A stretch of DNA of 44,138 bases from Dyella silvatica. Its GTDB lineage: Bacteria; Pseudomonadota; Gammaproteobacteria; Xanthomonadales; Rhodanobacteraceae. The stretch lies in NCBI RefSeq assembly GCF_026283955.1, contig NZ_JAPDPE010000027.1:1-44138 (forward strand), in the 5' to 3' direction. The translations under genes and the position numbers were made by a program. A model generated the notes under the pieces. That model saw only the letters and a list, made by a program, of their open reading frames with translations, was not told where the DNA came from and made no database searches. Below, piece after piece: positions 26,455-34,533 of the stretch. Each line of letters starts with the position of its first letter. Within the stretch, counting starts at the first letter, position 1.

Positions 26455-26910
26455 CACTCGAGTTACCGGCCGACAGCATGAATGAGATGCACAGCGCCGT
26501 CTCGATCACTCAGAACAACGAGGTCAGCAGCTCATTGCCGGTGGCACGCAGCATGCACCCGTGAAAGGCGACATCGGCGACGGTCCAGGCATCGAAGTCC
26601 TCGGCCGCGACCATCGCCTGGTAAGCGGCTTCCGGTGCCGTCAGTTGCTCTGGGCCGCACTGGCGTGCGGCATCGCAGCGGCAGCCGATTCAACGATTTC
26701 GTGCATTTCCACCAGTCTGTCGATAAAACTGTCGGTGGGCGTGGGGGTGCGGCGCCAAGCCAGCACATCGGCGTCTAGCTGATCTCCGTGGATCTCCTCG
26801 CACGGCAGGCTCTTGCCCGTCTCGAGTTCGCTGCTCACAATCGACCGGCACAGCCCCTGAATCACCTGATGATGCAGCTTACGCGCGGCTTCGAGTTTCG
26901 CCGTTCGCTA
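26455..26910 (-). pseudogene. GntR-family (FCD) regulator remnant
   Basis: The minus strand reads LEAARKLHHQVIQGLCRSIV, then SSELETGKSLPCEE, which is the start of a GntR winged helix. The recognition part is missing: the frame jumps straight to LDADVLAWRRTP and then to the FCD ligand domain start (FIDRLVEMHEIVESAAAAM). After SN* near 26642 the FCD domain continues in another frame with AAYQAMVAAEDFDAWTVADV, AFHGCMLRATGNELLTSLF, an in-frame TGA at 26510-26512 and VIETALCISFMLSAGN. So there is an internal deletion, a frameshift and a nonsense codon; the gene is dead. Intact relatives of the FadR/DgoR type repress sugar-acid or lactate genes; nothing of that sort remains beside it. Confidence 0.8.
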
Positions 26911-27136
26911 TCGCCTCTCAGGGCGGGGATTCGGGCACCGTCACAGGCCATTTGTCGTATAAATAACCCGTAGCTTTCTTTGTAATAGGTTGAATCAGAA
27001 GCCTCATCTGTTCTTTTGGCCAGCGTGCTTCGGGCTAGTGCGCAAGCCCGTTGGCGATATCATCGCCTGGAAGCACAGCGCCATAAGAAAGAGATAGAGT
27101 CAGCGGCCAGGGGATGACGATGTCCAGTACCCGCCG
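26911..27136. other. Leader region upstream of the immunity/effector pair
   Basis: About 225 bases between the dead GntR gene and the immunity gene. A 6-bp stem (CGGGCT at 27031-27036 with AGCCCG at 27045-27050) is seen. The promoter of the pair probably lies here or just upstream, but no confident -35/-10 pair can be placed. Confidence 0.3.
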
Positions 27137-27829
27137 GTGATTGAAAATTCGAACAGTCGGTTCACTGAGGAGAACGCCTTGCCCACGCTATGGCGACGAT
27201 CGGTATATCGCATTCATTTTTATTCGACCTTGCTGGCCCTCGGGGCGTCAGGCGCATGTGCGTCGACATTGGCCGTGGCCGGCACCATTTCAACGCTCGA
27301 TAAGGAGACCAGGATGACTACGAGCGAGCATTCGGCAAGTCAGGGGCAGTCCACGCTTACCAGCAAAGACGCCTTGTCGCGCCTGCTGGAATTGATCCGT
27401 GGCATCCAAAGCGTCAATGACGTGACGCCCGAGTACATGGGCAAGGTGATGGGTACGAAAATCACCGTCGTCGATCCGGACAAGTATGGATTTGGACAAT
27501 CGTTCTCCAAGGATTGGGCCGGTGGCATCCAGCGCTCGAAGCTTGTTTCCGGGGAAACGCAGCTCGACTTCAGCTTCACCAGCAAGCCAGGCGAGCAACC
27601 CTCGGCCGCCGAAGTCTGCGATCCGGATTTCGGTAAGTTCACCGCCGAACTCGAAGCCATGGGGTTGGCCCGCCAGTCGCATTATGGCGAACACGGACGC
27701 TGGCTTTATGACTACTTCGATGGGCGCAAGATGCATGTCGAAGTGCATGCCATGGAGGTGTCGCCGCAAGTGCAAGGCGACAACGGGGCGGCCGCCAAGG
27801 CCTGCGTAAAAATGGTGATTGTGAGCTAA
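27137..27829 (+). CDS. Putative immunity protein for the adjacent type IV effector
   Basis: The open frame gives 230 residues from a GTG at 27137. Residues about 22-50 (VYRIHFYSTLLALGASGACA and on) look like a signal peptide, with SGAC as a poor lipobox candidate, which would place it in the periplasm. However, the ATG at 27314 has a near-perfect AAGGAG six bases upstream and would make a 171-residue cytoplasmic form starting MTTSEHSASQ. The body has ALSRLLELIRGIQSVNDVTP, KDWAGGIQRSKLVSGETQLD, VCDPDFGKFTAELEAMGL and HYGEHGRWLYDYFDGRKM, a layout I associate with small proteins encoded beside XVIPCD effectors, though I cannot name a family. Its stop lies 17 bases before the effector start. Immunity function is inferred from this pairing. 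Confidence 0.65.
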   Translation: MIENSNSRFTEENALPTLWRRSVYRIHFYSTLLALGASGACASTLAVAGTISTLDKETRMTTSEHSASQGQSTLTSKDALSRLLELIRGIQSVNDVTPEYMGKVMGTKITVVDPDKYGFGQSFSKDWAGGIQRSKLVSGETQLDFSFTSKPGEQPSAAEVCDPDFGKFTAELEAMGLARQSHYGEHGRWLYDYFDGRKMHVEVHAMEVSPQVQGDNGAAAKACVKMVIVS

Positions 27830-27846
27830 CCGAAGGGAGTCCGCAG

Positions 27847-29271
27847 ATGCCGCTTACCCCAGAAGCCAAGGCCGTCGTCGACGCCTTTGGCACGCAGACC
27901 GGTGTCACGGCACCGCAGCTCGCTAATTTGCGGGCCACCCTGAACGGGTCGCCTGCACTGATCGACGAGATCAACACCGCCGTCAAAGACGGCCACCTCA
28001 AGCACATCGTGCCCTTGACCAATCCGCATGCGGGCGGCGAGTACGACCCAGTGACGCAATCGATGCGTTTACCGTTGAAGATGCTAAACAGCCCTGCCAG
28101 TGGCAGCTATAACACCGGCGAGGCGACGTTTATATTAGGCCATGAGTTGCAGCATGGCTTGAATCGAACGACGACAGGACGGGCGGTCACCGACTTCGGC
28201 AACGAACTGATCGCTATCGCCAGGTCACCGCAACACGATCACGACTACACGGTCCCGATCGGCAAATTCATCGCCAACTATCGCCGGGACGAAGCCGGTG
28301 CCGAAATTTCCGGTTGGAATGCCGTAGTGGGCGCGGTGAGCCAGGAGGCCGCCGCACATGGAAAAGCCGCGACGATCGAAGACGTCTACAAGAAAAATCC
28401 GGGCCATATGAGTAATTTTGTCGATGTGGACAACAGCAGCTTTCCGCCCAAATACACATTGAAACCCAATCTGGAGGTCAAACCGGACCTTTCGATGGAA
28501 GCCTCGGCGAAGAATCTCGAGGGCATGGGAAAGAATTATTTCGACAAGCCGCGTGGCGCACCCACCGGCCTGGGGCCTTCGGGCAATTCGGATTACCCCA
28601 ACTACTACGGAGCCGTGGCGATCGGCAAGGCGGTTAAGTTCGAGCGGTTCTACAATCCGGCGACACCTGGCAAGACAGCGCCAGAATTCAGCATAAATAT
28701 GGCCTCCCTGCATCTTTCCGCCAGGCAAGTGGCGGAAAACGGGCTGAATTTGGGCGCGAGCAAAGATGTCATGCCGTATCTGGACAAAAGCACGACGCCA
28801 GCGACGCCAGCGAATTTTCGCGATAGTTCGGTAACGCATACCTATTCCCCCATCACGCCGCTGGTGCCGCATACCCCCAGCCTCGATCAATCGACGCATC
28901 CCGATAACGCGCTTTATCGGCAAACGCTCGATGCGGTGCACAAAGTCGACGCACAGCATCACCGTACGCCGGATCAAAGCAGCGATAACCTCGCTGCCGC
29001 GCTGGTGGTGGCCGCGCGTCGTGATGGGCTCAGTCAGGTCAACCATGTGGTACTGAGCGACGACAAGTCGCAAGCGTTCGCAGTGCAGGGCGACCTGAAT
29101 TCGCCATTCAAGCAGATGGCGCAAGTGCAAACCGCGCAAGCGGTCCAGGCGTCAGTGGCTCAAAGCAGTCAGGCCTGGCAGCAGGCGACGCAGGAAAAAC
29201 CGCAGGCAGCACAGGCAATGCCGTTGCAACAGGATCCGTCACAGGCCCAGCCCGCACCGACAGTTCGCTAG
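27847..29271 (+). CDS. Type IV secretion effector with HExxH peptidase motif and XVIPCD
   Basis: A 474-residue protein. A zinc-metallopeptidase motif, TFILGHELQHGLNR, gives H99, E100 and H103; E149 or E153 in RRDEAGAEISGWNA could be the third ligand. Residues about 350-425 match the XVIPCD secretion signal of Xanthomonadales antibacterial type IV effectors: LYRQTLDAVHKVDAQHHRTP, SSDNLAAALVVAARRDGLSQ, VNHVVLSDDKSQAFAVQGD. The tail after 427 is Gln/Ala-rich (VQTAQAVQASVAQSSQAW), also typical of this class. No signal peptide is present, as expected for VirD4-recruited cargo. GGGAG precedes the ATG. The immunity-like gene lies directly upstream. The likely role is delivery into neighbouring bacteria by a VirB/VirD4 machine, none of whose genes are in this window. 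The peptidase target is unknown. Confidence 0.82.
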   Translation: MPLTPEAKAVVDAFGTQTGVTAPQLANLRATLNGSPALIDEINTAVKDGHLKHIVPLTNPHAGGEYDPVTQSMRLPLKMLNSPASGSYNTGEATFILGHELQHGLNRTTTGRAVTDFGNELIAIARSPQHDHDYTVPIGKFIANYRRDEAGAEISGWNAVVGAVSQEAAAHGKAATIEDVYKKNPGHMSNFVDVDNSSFPPKYTLKPNLEVKPDLSMEASAKNLEGMGKNYFDKPRGAPTGLGPSGNSDYPNYYGAVAIGKAVKFERFYNPATPGKTAPEFSINMASLHLSARQVAENGLNLGASKDVMPYLDKSTTPATPANFRDSSVTHTYSPITPLVPHTPSLDQSTHPDNALYRQTLDAVHKVDAQHHRTPDQSSDNLAAALVVAARRDGLSQVNHVVLSDDKSQAFAVQGDLNSPFKQMAQVQTAQAVQASVAQSSQAWQQATQEKPQAAQAMPLQQDPSQAQPAPTVR

Positions 29272-29303
29272 CGCGAGCGCCCTCGAAGAGCCTTTCGTTT
29301 CAT

Positions 29304-29342
29304 CATCGTGCTCGGCATCCCAGGCGGATGCCGAGCACGATG
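29304..29342. terminator. Long GC-rich hairpin after the effector gene
   Basis: Arms at 29304-29320 and 29326-29342 pair perfectly over 17 bp (CATCGTGCTCGGCATCC and its complement) around the loop CAGGC. No T-run follows on the plus strand, so it may be a rho-independent-like terminator, an RNA-stabilising stem or a repeat element. Confidence 0.55.
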
Positions 29343-29777
29343 TGTCTGTCAAACGGCCGGTCGTCCGTCGTCGCCCAGTACGACGCAACTGTGTAAGCAG
29401 ACGCAGGCGCTTTCCAAGATCGTCCATGCTTATCACCAGAACGTTCTTTAAGCGTCGCAGCCAAGTGCTCCACGAAGCCCGGGGGGTTCCCTTGAAGCAC
29501 TAGCCACCGCGATCCAAACCTCAAACCTGTAAGCCAGCCTTCTTCAGGCCGGAAAGCATCGCCTTACAGTCGACGGTTAGCTCCGCTTGTCTCAAGCGTT
29601 GACCTGCCATCCGTGGGAGTTAATCGTCAAGGCGGACCTTTCTCATCCTTTGACCGCACGCGACATCCATCTCTTTGACTACCTCCCAACACACCGATCC
29701 GCTCGACGATCACAGCAGGCAAGCCTGGGAAAGAACTTTATTACCGCTCGACATGGTTGACTAAACAGATCGAACGT
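29343..29777. other. Gap between effector hairpin and glmS
   Basis: About 430 bases with no supported gene. A 73-codon minus-strand frame (29303-29524) overlaps the hairpin, has no ribosome site and resembles nothing known. No terminator for glmS is obvious. Confidence 0.35.
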
Positions 29778-31560
29778 CTACTCCACCGTCACCGACTTGG
29801 CCAGATTGCGCGGCTGGTCTACGTCGGTACCGCGTAGCACGGCTACGTGATAGGCGAGCAATTGCAGCGGCACGGTGAATACCGCTGGAGCGATAAAATC
29901 GCCACCACCGTCGATGCGCAGGATGGAACCATGCGCAATATTGTCCTCAAGGCAGGCTGTGCCATCGGCAAACACCAGCAGCTCCCCACCTCGCGCGCGA
30001 ACTTCCTGCAGGTTGGATTTGAGCTTGTCCAGCAAGGGCCCATTCGGTGCCACCGCGATCACGGGCATGTCCTCATCGACCAAGGCCAGTGGGCCATGTT
30101 TCAGCTCGCCGGCAGGATAAGCTTCGGCGTGGATGTATGAAATTTCCTTGAGCTTGAGCGAGCCTTCCAGCGCTACCGGATACTGCGCCCCACGGCCAAG
30201 AAAAAGCGCATGCTGGCGATGCATTCTCGATCGCGCGCGGCAAATGCTGCAGCTGGGCACAGAGATCGCTATAACGAGCATCGTCCAGGCCACGTTGACG
30301 CGCCAATTGAAGGGTTAGCAATGCCAGCGCGGTGAGTTGGGTGGTAAAAGCCTTGGTCGATGCCACGCCAATTTCGGGGCCTGCGCGCGTCATCAATTTG
30401 AGGTCTGCCTCACGTACCGCTGAAGATTCAGGCACGTTGCAGATCGCCAGCGTGCCAAGGTAGCCGCGGCGGCGTGATTCGCGCATGGCCGCCAAGGTGT
30501 CGGCGGTTTCACCGGATTGCGAGATGGCAATGAACAAGGTGTCGTCCGGCACCACCGCTTCGCGATAACGATATTCACTGGCGACTTCCACGCTCACCGG
30601 CAGGCGCGCGTATTCTTCTATCCAGTATTTTGCGACCAAGCCTGCGTGATAGCTGGTGCCGCAGGCAATGATGTGCAAGCCGCGCACACGCTTTAGCAAG
30701 GCCTCGCCATCGACACCGAAGATATTCGGCAATACGCCCTGCGGGCCGATACGCGCTTCCAGCGTATCCGCCACGGCGCGTGGTTGCTCGAAGATTTCTT
30801 TCTGCATGTAATGGCGGTATTCGCCACGTTCTACGGCATCGGCAGACAGCTCACTTTCATGCACGGTGCGATCCACCGGTTGGCCATCGAGGCCGAAGAC
30901 CTGCATCGAGTCGCGCGTGATATCCGCCACATCATCCTCGTCGAGATAGACGATTTTGTTGGTGATCTTTATCAACGCTTGTGCATCGGAGCCGAGGAAA
31001 TGCTCGCCGATGCCAACGCCGATCAGCAGCGGGGCGCCGCGGCGTGCGCCGACCACCCGACCTGGTTCATCGCGGCTGATCACAGCAATGGCGTAAGCGC
31101 CTTCTAACGCACGTACTGTATTTAATACGGCTTCACGCAAGCCGTGGCCTTTACCGATCTGCTCTTCGATCAAGGCAGCCATCACTTCGGTATCGGTCTC
31201 TGAAGTGAATACGTGGCCGCGAGCCTGCAATTCGCTGCGCAGGCTCGCGTAGTTTTCGATGATGCCGTTGTGTACCAGGGCTACGCGGCCGGCGATATGA
31301 GGATGGGCATTCGCTTCGCTGGGCGCGCCATGAGTGGCCCAACGCGTATGTGCGATGCCGGTGCCGCCGGGAAACGGTTCAGCCAGATACAGCGACTCCA
31401 TCTCACGGACTTTGCCTTTGGCACGTACCCGGCGGATCTCGCCCGCTTCCAATACCGCCAGACCGGCTGAGTCGTAGCCTCGATATTCAAGAGCTTTGAG
31501 ACCGGCGATCAACAAAGGCGCTACATCACGTTGGGCGGCGGCAGCAACAATTCCACACAT
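29778..31560 (-). pseudogene. glmS: Glutamine-fructose-6-phosphate aminotransferase, disrupted by deletion/frameshift
   Basis: GlmS makes glucosamine-6-phosphate, the entry to UDP-GlcNAc for peptidoglycan and LPS. The first frame is intact from MCGIV (Cys2 is the glutaminase nucleophile) through HTRWATHGAPS, the first SIS domain (IIACGTSYHAGLVAKYWIEE, ISQSGETADTL) and STKAFTTQLTAL to LPRAIEN at about residue 446. There, near 30214-30226, the frame changes. The rest of the protein ([20 protein letters not shown] to [13 protein letters not shown]) continues in another frame to the stop at 29778. Compared with E. coli GlmS roughly 16 codons are missing at the junction, so this is more than a single-base slip. 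As written, translation of the first frame runs to 30073 and loses the second SIS domain. An assembly error is possible because the gene is normally essential. Confidence 0.85.
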
Positions 31561-31607
31561 GGGCAGTTTCTCTTGATGATGACGGAGCTACGCGCCCCAT
31601 AACGAAG

Positions 31608-31625
31608 CCGCCACTTTCGTGGCGG
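31608..31625 (-). terminator. GAAA-tetraloop hairpin after the cystathionine beta-synthase gene
   Basis: On the minus strand CCGCCAC, loop GAAA, GTGGCGG forms a stable stem between the beta-synthase stop and the glmS start. The T-run after it is poor (CTTCGTT), so termination is plausible but not certain; it could instead be a glmS leader element. Confidence 0.45.
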
Positions 31626-31693
31626 TCCATTTCAATAGACTTTCGTGCGCTAGCCCTATCGCCAGATATGCGCGATGATCGACGTATCGGCGC

Positions 31694-33064
31694 TTAGTGC
31701 ACCTTGCGGCGTAGATAGTTCAGCAGGTCAATGCGGGTGATAAGGCCGAGGAATTGCTCGCCATCGACCACAATGGCTACGTGCCCTTGTTCGAACACCG
31801 GCAACAGCGACTCGATCGGCGATCGCATATCGAGCATTTGCAGATTGCTGATCATCGCGGTGGCTACGTTGTCGCGAAAACGAGCTTCGTTGGCATGCAC
31901 GTGCATCAGCACGTCCGACTCGTCCAGAATGCCTACCAGACGGCTACCGTCCATTACCGGTAACTGAGATACGTCATACAACTTCATCCGTGTATAAGCC
32001 GTCATCAGCAGCTCATTCGGGCCAATCACCACGGTGTCGCGCTGAGCAAACGGACGCAGCAGCAGATCGCGCAAATCGCCATGCTGGTCACGCTCGATAA
32101 AGCCGTTATCGAGCATCCAGTAGTCGTTATACATCTTCGACAGGTACTTGTTGCCGGTATCGCAGACCAGGGTTACCACTCGCTTGGCGCTGGTTTGTTC
32201 TCGGCAGTATTTCAATGTGGCAGCCAGCAAAGTGCCGGTGGATGAGCCGCCAAGAATGCCTTCTTTCGCCAGTAGCTCACGCGCAGCGAGAAAGCTTTCT
32301 TTATCCGAGATCGCATACGCCTTCTTCACCCGGGTGAAGTCGCTGATCGTCGGCAGAAAATCCTCGCCGATACCTTCGACCATCCAGCTGCCGGTCTTGG
32401 CCGAAAGCACACCTTCGTTGATGTACTGGGTAAGTATGGAGCCCACCGGATCAGCCAGCACAATGTCGGTATGCGGCGAGGCTTCGGCAAAATACTGTGA
32501 CAAGCCGGTCATGGTGCCTGAGGAACCACAGCCGACCACAATAGCGTCGACCTTGCCGTCCATCTGCTCCAGAATTTCTGGGCCGGTGCTGGCGATGTGT
32601 GCGGCAGGGTTGTCCGGGTTGCCGAACTGGTTGATGAAGTACGCACCGGGCGTTTCACGCGCCAGCCGCTCAGCCATATCCTGGTAATACTCGGGATGGC
32701 CTTTGGCGACATCCGAACGAGTCAATACCACTTCAGCGCCCATGGCCTTGAGATTGAAGATCTTCTCGCGGCTCATTTTGTCGGGCACCACCAGAATCAA
32801 CCGGTAGCCCTTTTGCTGCGCCACCAACGCAAGACCCAGGCCAGTATTACCGGCGGTGCCTTCGACCAGGGTCGCACCGGGCTTGATTTTTCCTGCGCGC
32901 TCGGCGCCCTCGATCATCGATAAGCCAATACGGTCTTTGATCGAACCGCCGGGGTTGGAACTTTCCAATTTGAGAAACAGTTCACACGACCCCGCATCCA
33001 GGCGCTGCGCACGCACCATCGGGGTATTTCCGATCAGTTCAAGGACACTTTGGTGGACCGTCAT
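31694..33064 (-). CDS. Cystathionine beta-synthase
   Basis: Condenses serine and homocysteine to cystathionine with PLP. From the chosen ATG the protein has 456 residues: SVLELIGNTPMVR at the N-terminus, the PLP lysine K43 in ESSNPGGSIKDR, EGTAGNTGLGLALVAQQKGY, GCGSSGTMTG as phosphate loop, and EGILGGSSTGT. The last 120 residues form two CBS-domain repeats (LYDVSQLPVMDGSRLVGILD and GHVAIVVDGEQFLGLITRID), the regulatory Bateman module. The frame is open for 57 more codons upstream, but the ATG at 33064 has GGAG six bases before it and starts exactly at the family N-terminus. With the metB-type enzyme 11 kb away it could complete reverse transsulfuration. Some relatives are O-acetylserine-dependent cysteine synthases, so activity is probable rather than certain. 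Confidence 0.92.
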   Translation of the reverse strand: MTVHQSVLELIGNTPMVRAQRLDAGSCELFLKLESSNPGGSIKDRIGLSMIEGAERAGKIKPGATLVEGTAGNTGLGLALVAQQKGYRLILVVPDKMSREKIFNLKAMGAEVVLTRSDVAKGHPEYYQDMAERLARETPGAYFINQFGNPDNPAAHIASTGPEILEQMDGKVDAIVVGCGSSGTMTGLSQYFAEASPHTDIVLADPVGSILTQYINEGVLSAKTGSWMVEGIGEDFLPTISDFTRVKKAYAISDKESFLAARELLAKEGILGGSSTGTLLAATLKYCREQTSAKRVVTLVCDTGNKYLSKMYNDYWMLDNGFIERDQHGDLRDLLLRPFAQRDTVVIGPNELLMTAYTRMKLYDVSQLPVMDGSRLVGILDESDVLMHVHANEARFRDNVATAMISNLQMLDMRSPIESLLPVFEQGHVAIVVDGEQFLGLITRIDLLNYLRRKVH

Positions 33065-33187
33065 GAGAACTCCATGGCAAACAGTGACCGGCGTTCTACA
33101 GCTCATGCCGGCGGGTAGGCCCGCATGATAACCGAGGCTCTGTTGCAGGACTTCCCCGACGAAAGCATCCCTATCGCCAAAACGAAA

Positions 33188-33227
33188 CGGCCCCGGTTGC
33201 GCTCCATGGTTAGGAGGCCCGGGGCCG
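33188..33227. other. Nested inverted repeat upstream of the cystathionine beta-synthase gene
   Basis: CGGCCCCGG (33188-33196) pairs with CCGGGGCCG (33219-33227), and inside the loop CTCC pairs with GGAG. It lies between the DUF465 gene stop and the beta-synthase start, so on the minus strand it may terminate the small gene or fold in the beta-synthase leader. Confidence 0.4.
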
Positions 33228-33253
33228 ATGCTCATGTGAAAACGGGCAGGTTT

Positions 33254-33481
33254 TCAGTTGGTACGGTGCTTACGGCCTTCCCACATCCGTTGTAATCGCT
33301 CCTTGGCGTGGAGCTTCTCCTTTTTCATGCCGACCAAGGTGACATCATCGATGGGTAGTACACCAATTTCGGCGTCGTGCACCTTACTGTCGAGCTCTTT
33401 GTGATGCTGGTATAGCCGACGAAATTCGGCGTCAGCTTTCATCAAGGCTTCGACATCATCACGCTGCTGGTTTTCGAACAT
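33254..33481 (-). CDS. YdcH/DUF465 family small protein
   Basis: A 75-residue helical protein: MFENQQRDDVEALMKADAEF, then YQHHKELDSKVHDAE and KKEKLHAKERLQRMWEGR. The pattern FRRLYQHHKELDSKV plus LKKEKLxxKD-like end is the DUF465 signature, a short coiled-coil hairpin of unknown function that is widespread in proteobacteria. The frame extends 77 codons upstream, but the ATG at 33481 has GAGGAGGT six bases before it and gives the normal family length. It stands alone, upstream of the beta-synthase on the same strand. Confidence 0.9.
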   Translation of the reverse strand: MFENQQRDDVEALMKADAEFRRLYQHHKELDSKVHDAEIGVLPIDDVTLVGMKKEKLHAKERLQRMWEGRKHRTN

Positions 33482-33744
33482 GATCCGACCTCCTCGTAAA
33501 TAGATGGCGAGCGCGGGATCGGTGCGCTCGCAAACGGCAGGAAGCATGCACCCGGCACTGCGCGGGTAATCAACGCCACATGCAGGCAATGCATGTTTGA
33601 GGCGTGGCTGGAGGGGTGGGATTTGGGCAGGCGCATGCTTCAGGTCAGTAACCCATGGCGCTGAGGTGCCCCATGGGACTTCGACCCTACTCCGCGTATC
33701 GAGGCCATGCAAGCGCCAGAAGCAAAAGCCGGAATCTTGCTCAA

Positions 33745-33779
33745 AGAATTAAAAAAGCCTGCTAAAACAGGCTTTTGCG
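33745..33779 (-). terminator. Rho-independent terminator of the DUF4398 gene pair
   Basis: AAAAGCCTG (33753-33761) pairs with CAGGCTTTT (33768-33776) around a six-base loop. On the minus strand the stem is followed by TTTTTTAATTC, so it ends transcripts from the two genes at 33865-35126. Confidence 0.85.
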
Positions 33780-33864
33780 TAACATAAAAAGCAGCCAGGG
33801 CCGGCCCTCATACGGGCCGGCATATCTGCAGCAACTCGCCCATTACCCATGGACGAGCCAGTGG

Positions 33865-34533
33865 TTAGTTGCCCTGAGTTTTCTTCTTTTTCTTCGGCGG
33901 TGGCGCGCTGCTGTCATCGCTGGTGCTGGTGCTGTCGCCGCCTTGCACCTGTGAGCGCAATGCCCTCGCTGCCTGCGCGGCCAGCTCGGCCTCACGCTTG
34001 GCCGCGTTCGCCACCTTGCTCTGCGCAGCGGCCAACTTACGTGCCTGATCCGCCTCGTTGCGTGCTTGATCGGCAGCTTGTGAAGCCTCCTGTCCCTGCT
34101 GTTGCAGGCGTGCGGCCTCTTCCTGCATCAGCTGGTACTGCATACGCTGGCGTTCCAACTCACGGCGGGCTGCCTCGGCATCGCGCTGGCTACCTTCAAG
34201 CACGATCTGGTCATGCTCCCGATCAAGCTGAGTCAGTTTGAGCTGGGTGACCTGGAACTGGGCCGAGGCCCGGGCCAGGTCGACCTGCCGTTCGGCCAAA
34301 TACAGCGCGTGTGCCCGGTCACGGGAGCGCGCCTGAGCCAGGCGACTGATGGCGTCGCGAGCACGCGCCTGCTCGGCCTGGGCATAGGCGCCAAGGCTAG
34401 GGTCGTTGGCGAGTTGATCAAGATTTCGGCTTAAACGGCTGACATCAAGATCATCTTTGGCGGCGTGGACGGCGGCACTGGCCGCAAAGCCCAGAACCAG
34501 TCCGGCTAACGCGGTGGCAAGTCGTTTTTTCAT
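33865..34533 (-). CDS. Periplasmic coiled-coil protein (DUF4398-like), second of pair
   Basis: A 222-residue protein with a Sec signal peptide (MKKRLATALAGLVLGFAASA, cut after AVHA). The mature part is almost wholly helical and rich in Ala, Arg, Gln and Glu (ARDAISRLAQARSRDRAHAL, ERQRMQYQLMQEEAARLQQQ), ending in a low-complexity acidic/proline stretch and the basic PPPKKKKKTQGN. This resembles DUF4398 proteins, which often sit next to OmpA-like genes, but the match is by composition and pattern. Its ATG overlaps the upstream lipoprotein stop by four bases, so the two are coupled and probably act together in the cell envelope. A terminator follows. Confidence 0.75.
   Translation of the reverse strand: MKKRLATALAGLVLGFAASAAVHAAKDDLDVSRLSRNLDQLANDPSLGAYAQAEQARARDAISRLAQARSRDRAHALYLAERQVDLARASAQFQVTQLKLTQLDREHDQIVLEGSQRDAEAARRELERQRMQYQLMQEEAARLQQQGQEASQAADQARNEADQARKLAAAQSKVANAAKREAELAAQAARALRSQVQGGDSTSTSDDSSAPPPKKKKKTQGN

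Noticed and set aside
26482-26782. Plus-strand frames of about 75-98 codons
   Set aside because: They are antisense to the GntR/FCD remnant, whose domain sequence is recognisable on the minus strand.
28225-29139. Minus-strand open frame of 304 codons
   Set aside because: Antisense to the effector gene, which has clear motifs in its own frame; Arg/His-rich shadow.
29303-29524. 73-codon minus-strand frame after the effector
   Set aside because: Overlaps a perfect hairpin, has no ribosome site and no recognisable family.
33065-33235. N-terminal extension of the cystathionine beta-synthase frame
   Set aside because: It covers a hairpin and is not part of the family; a strong ribosome site marks the internal ATG.
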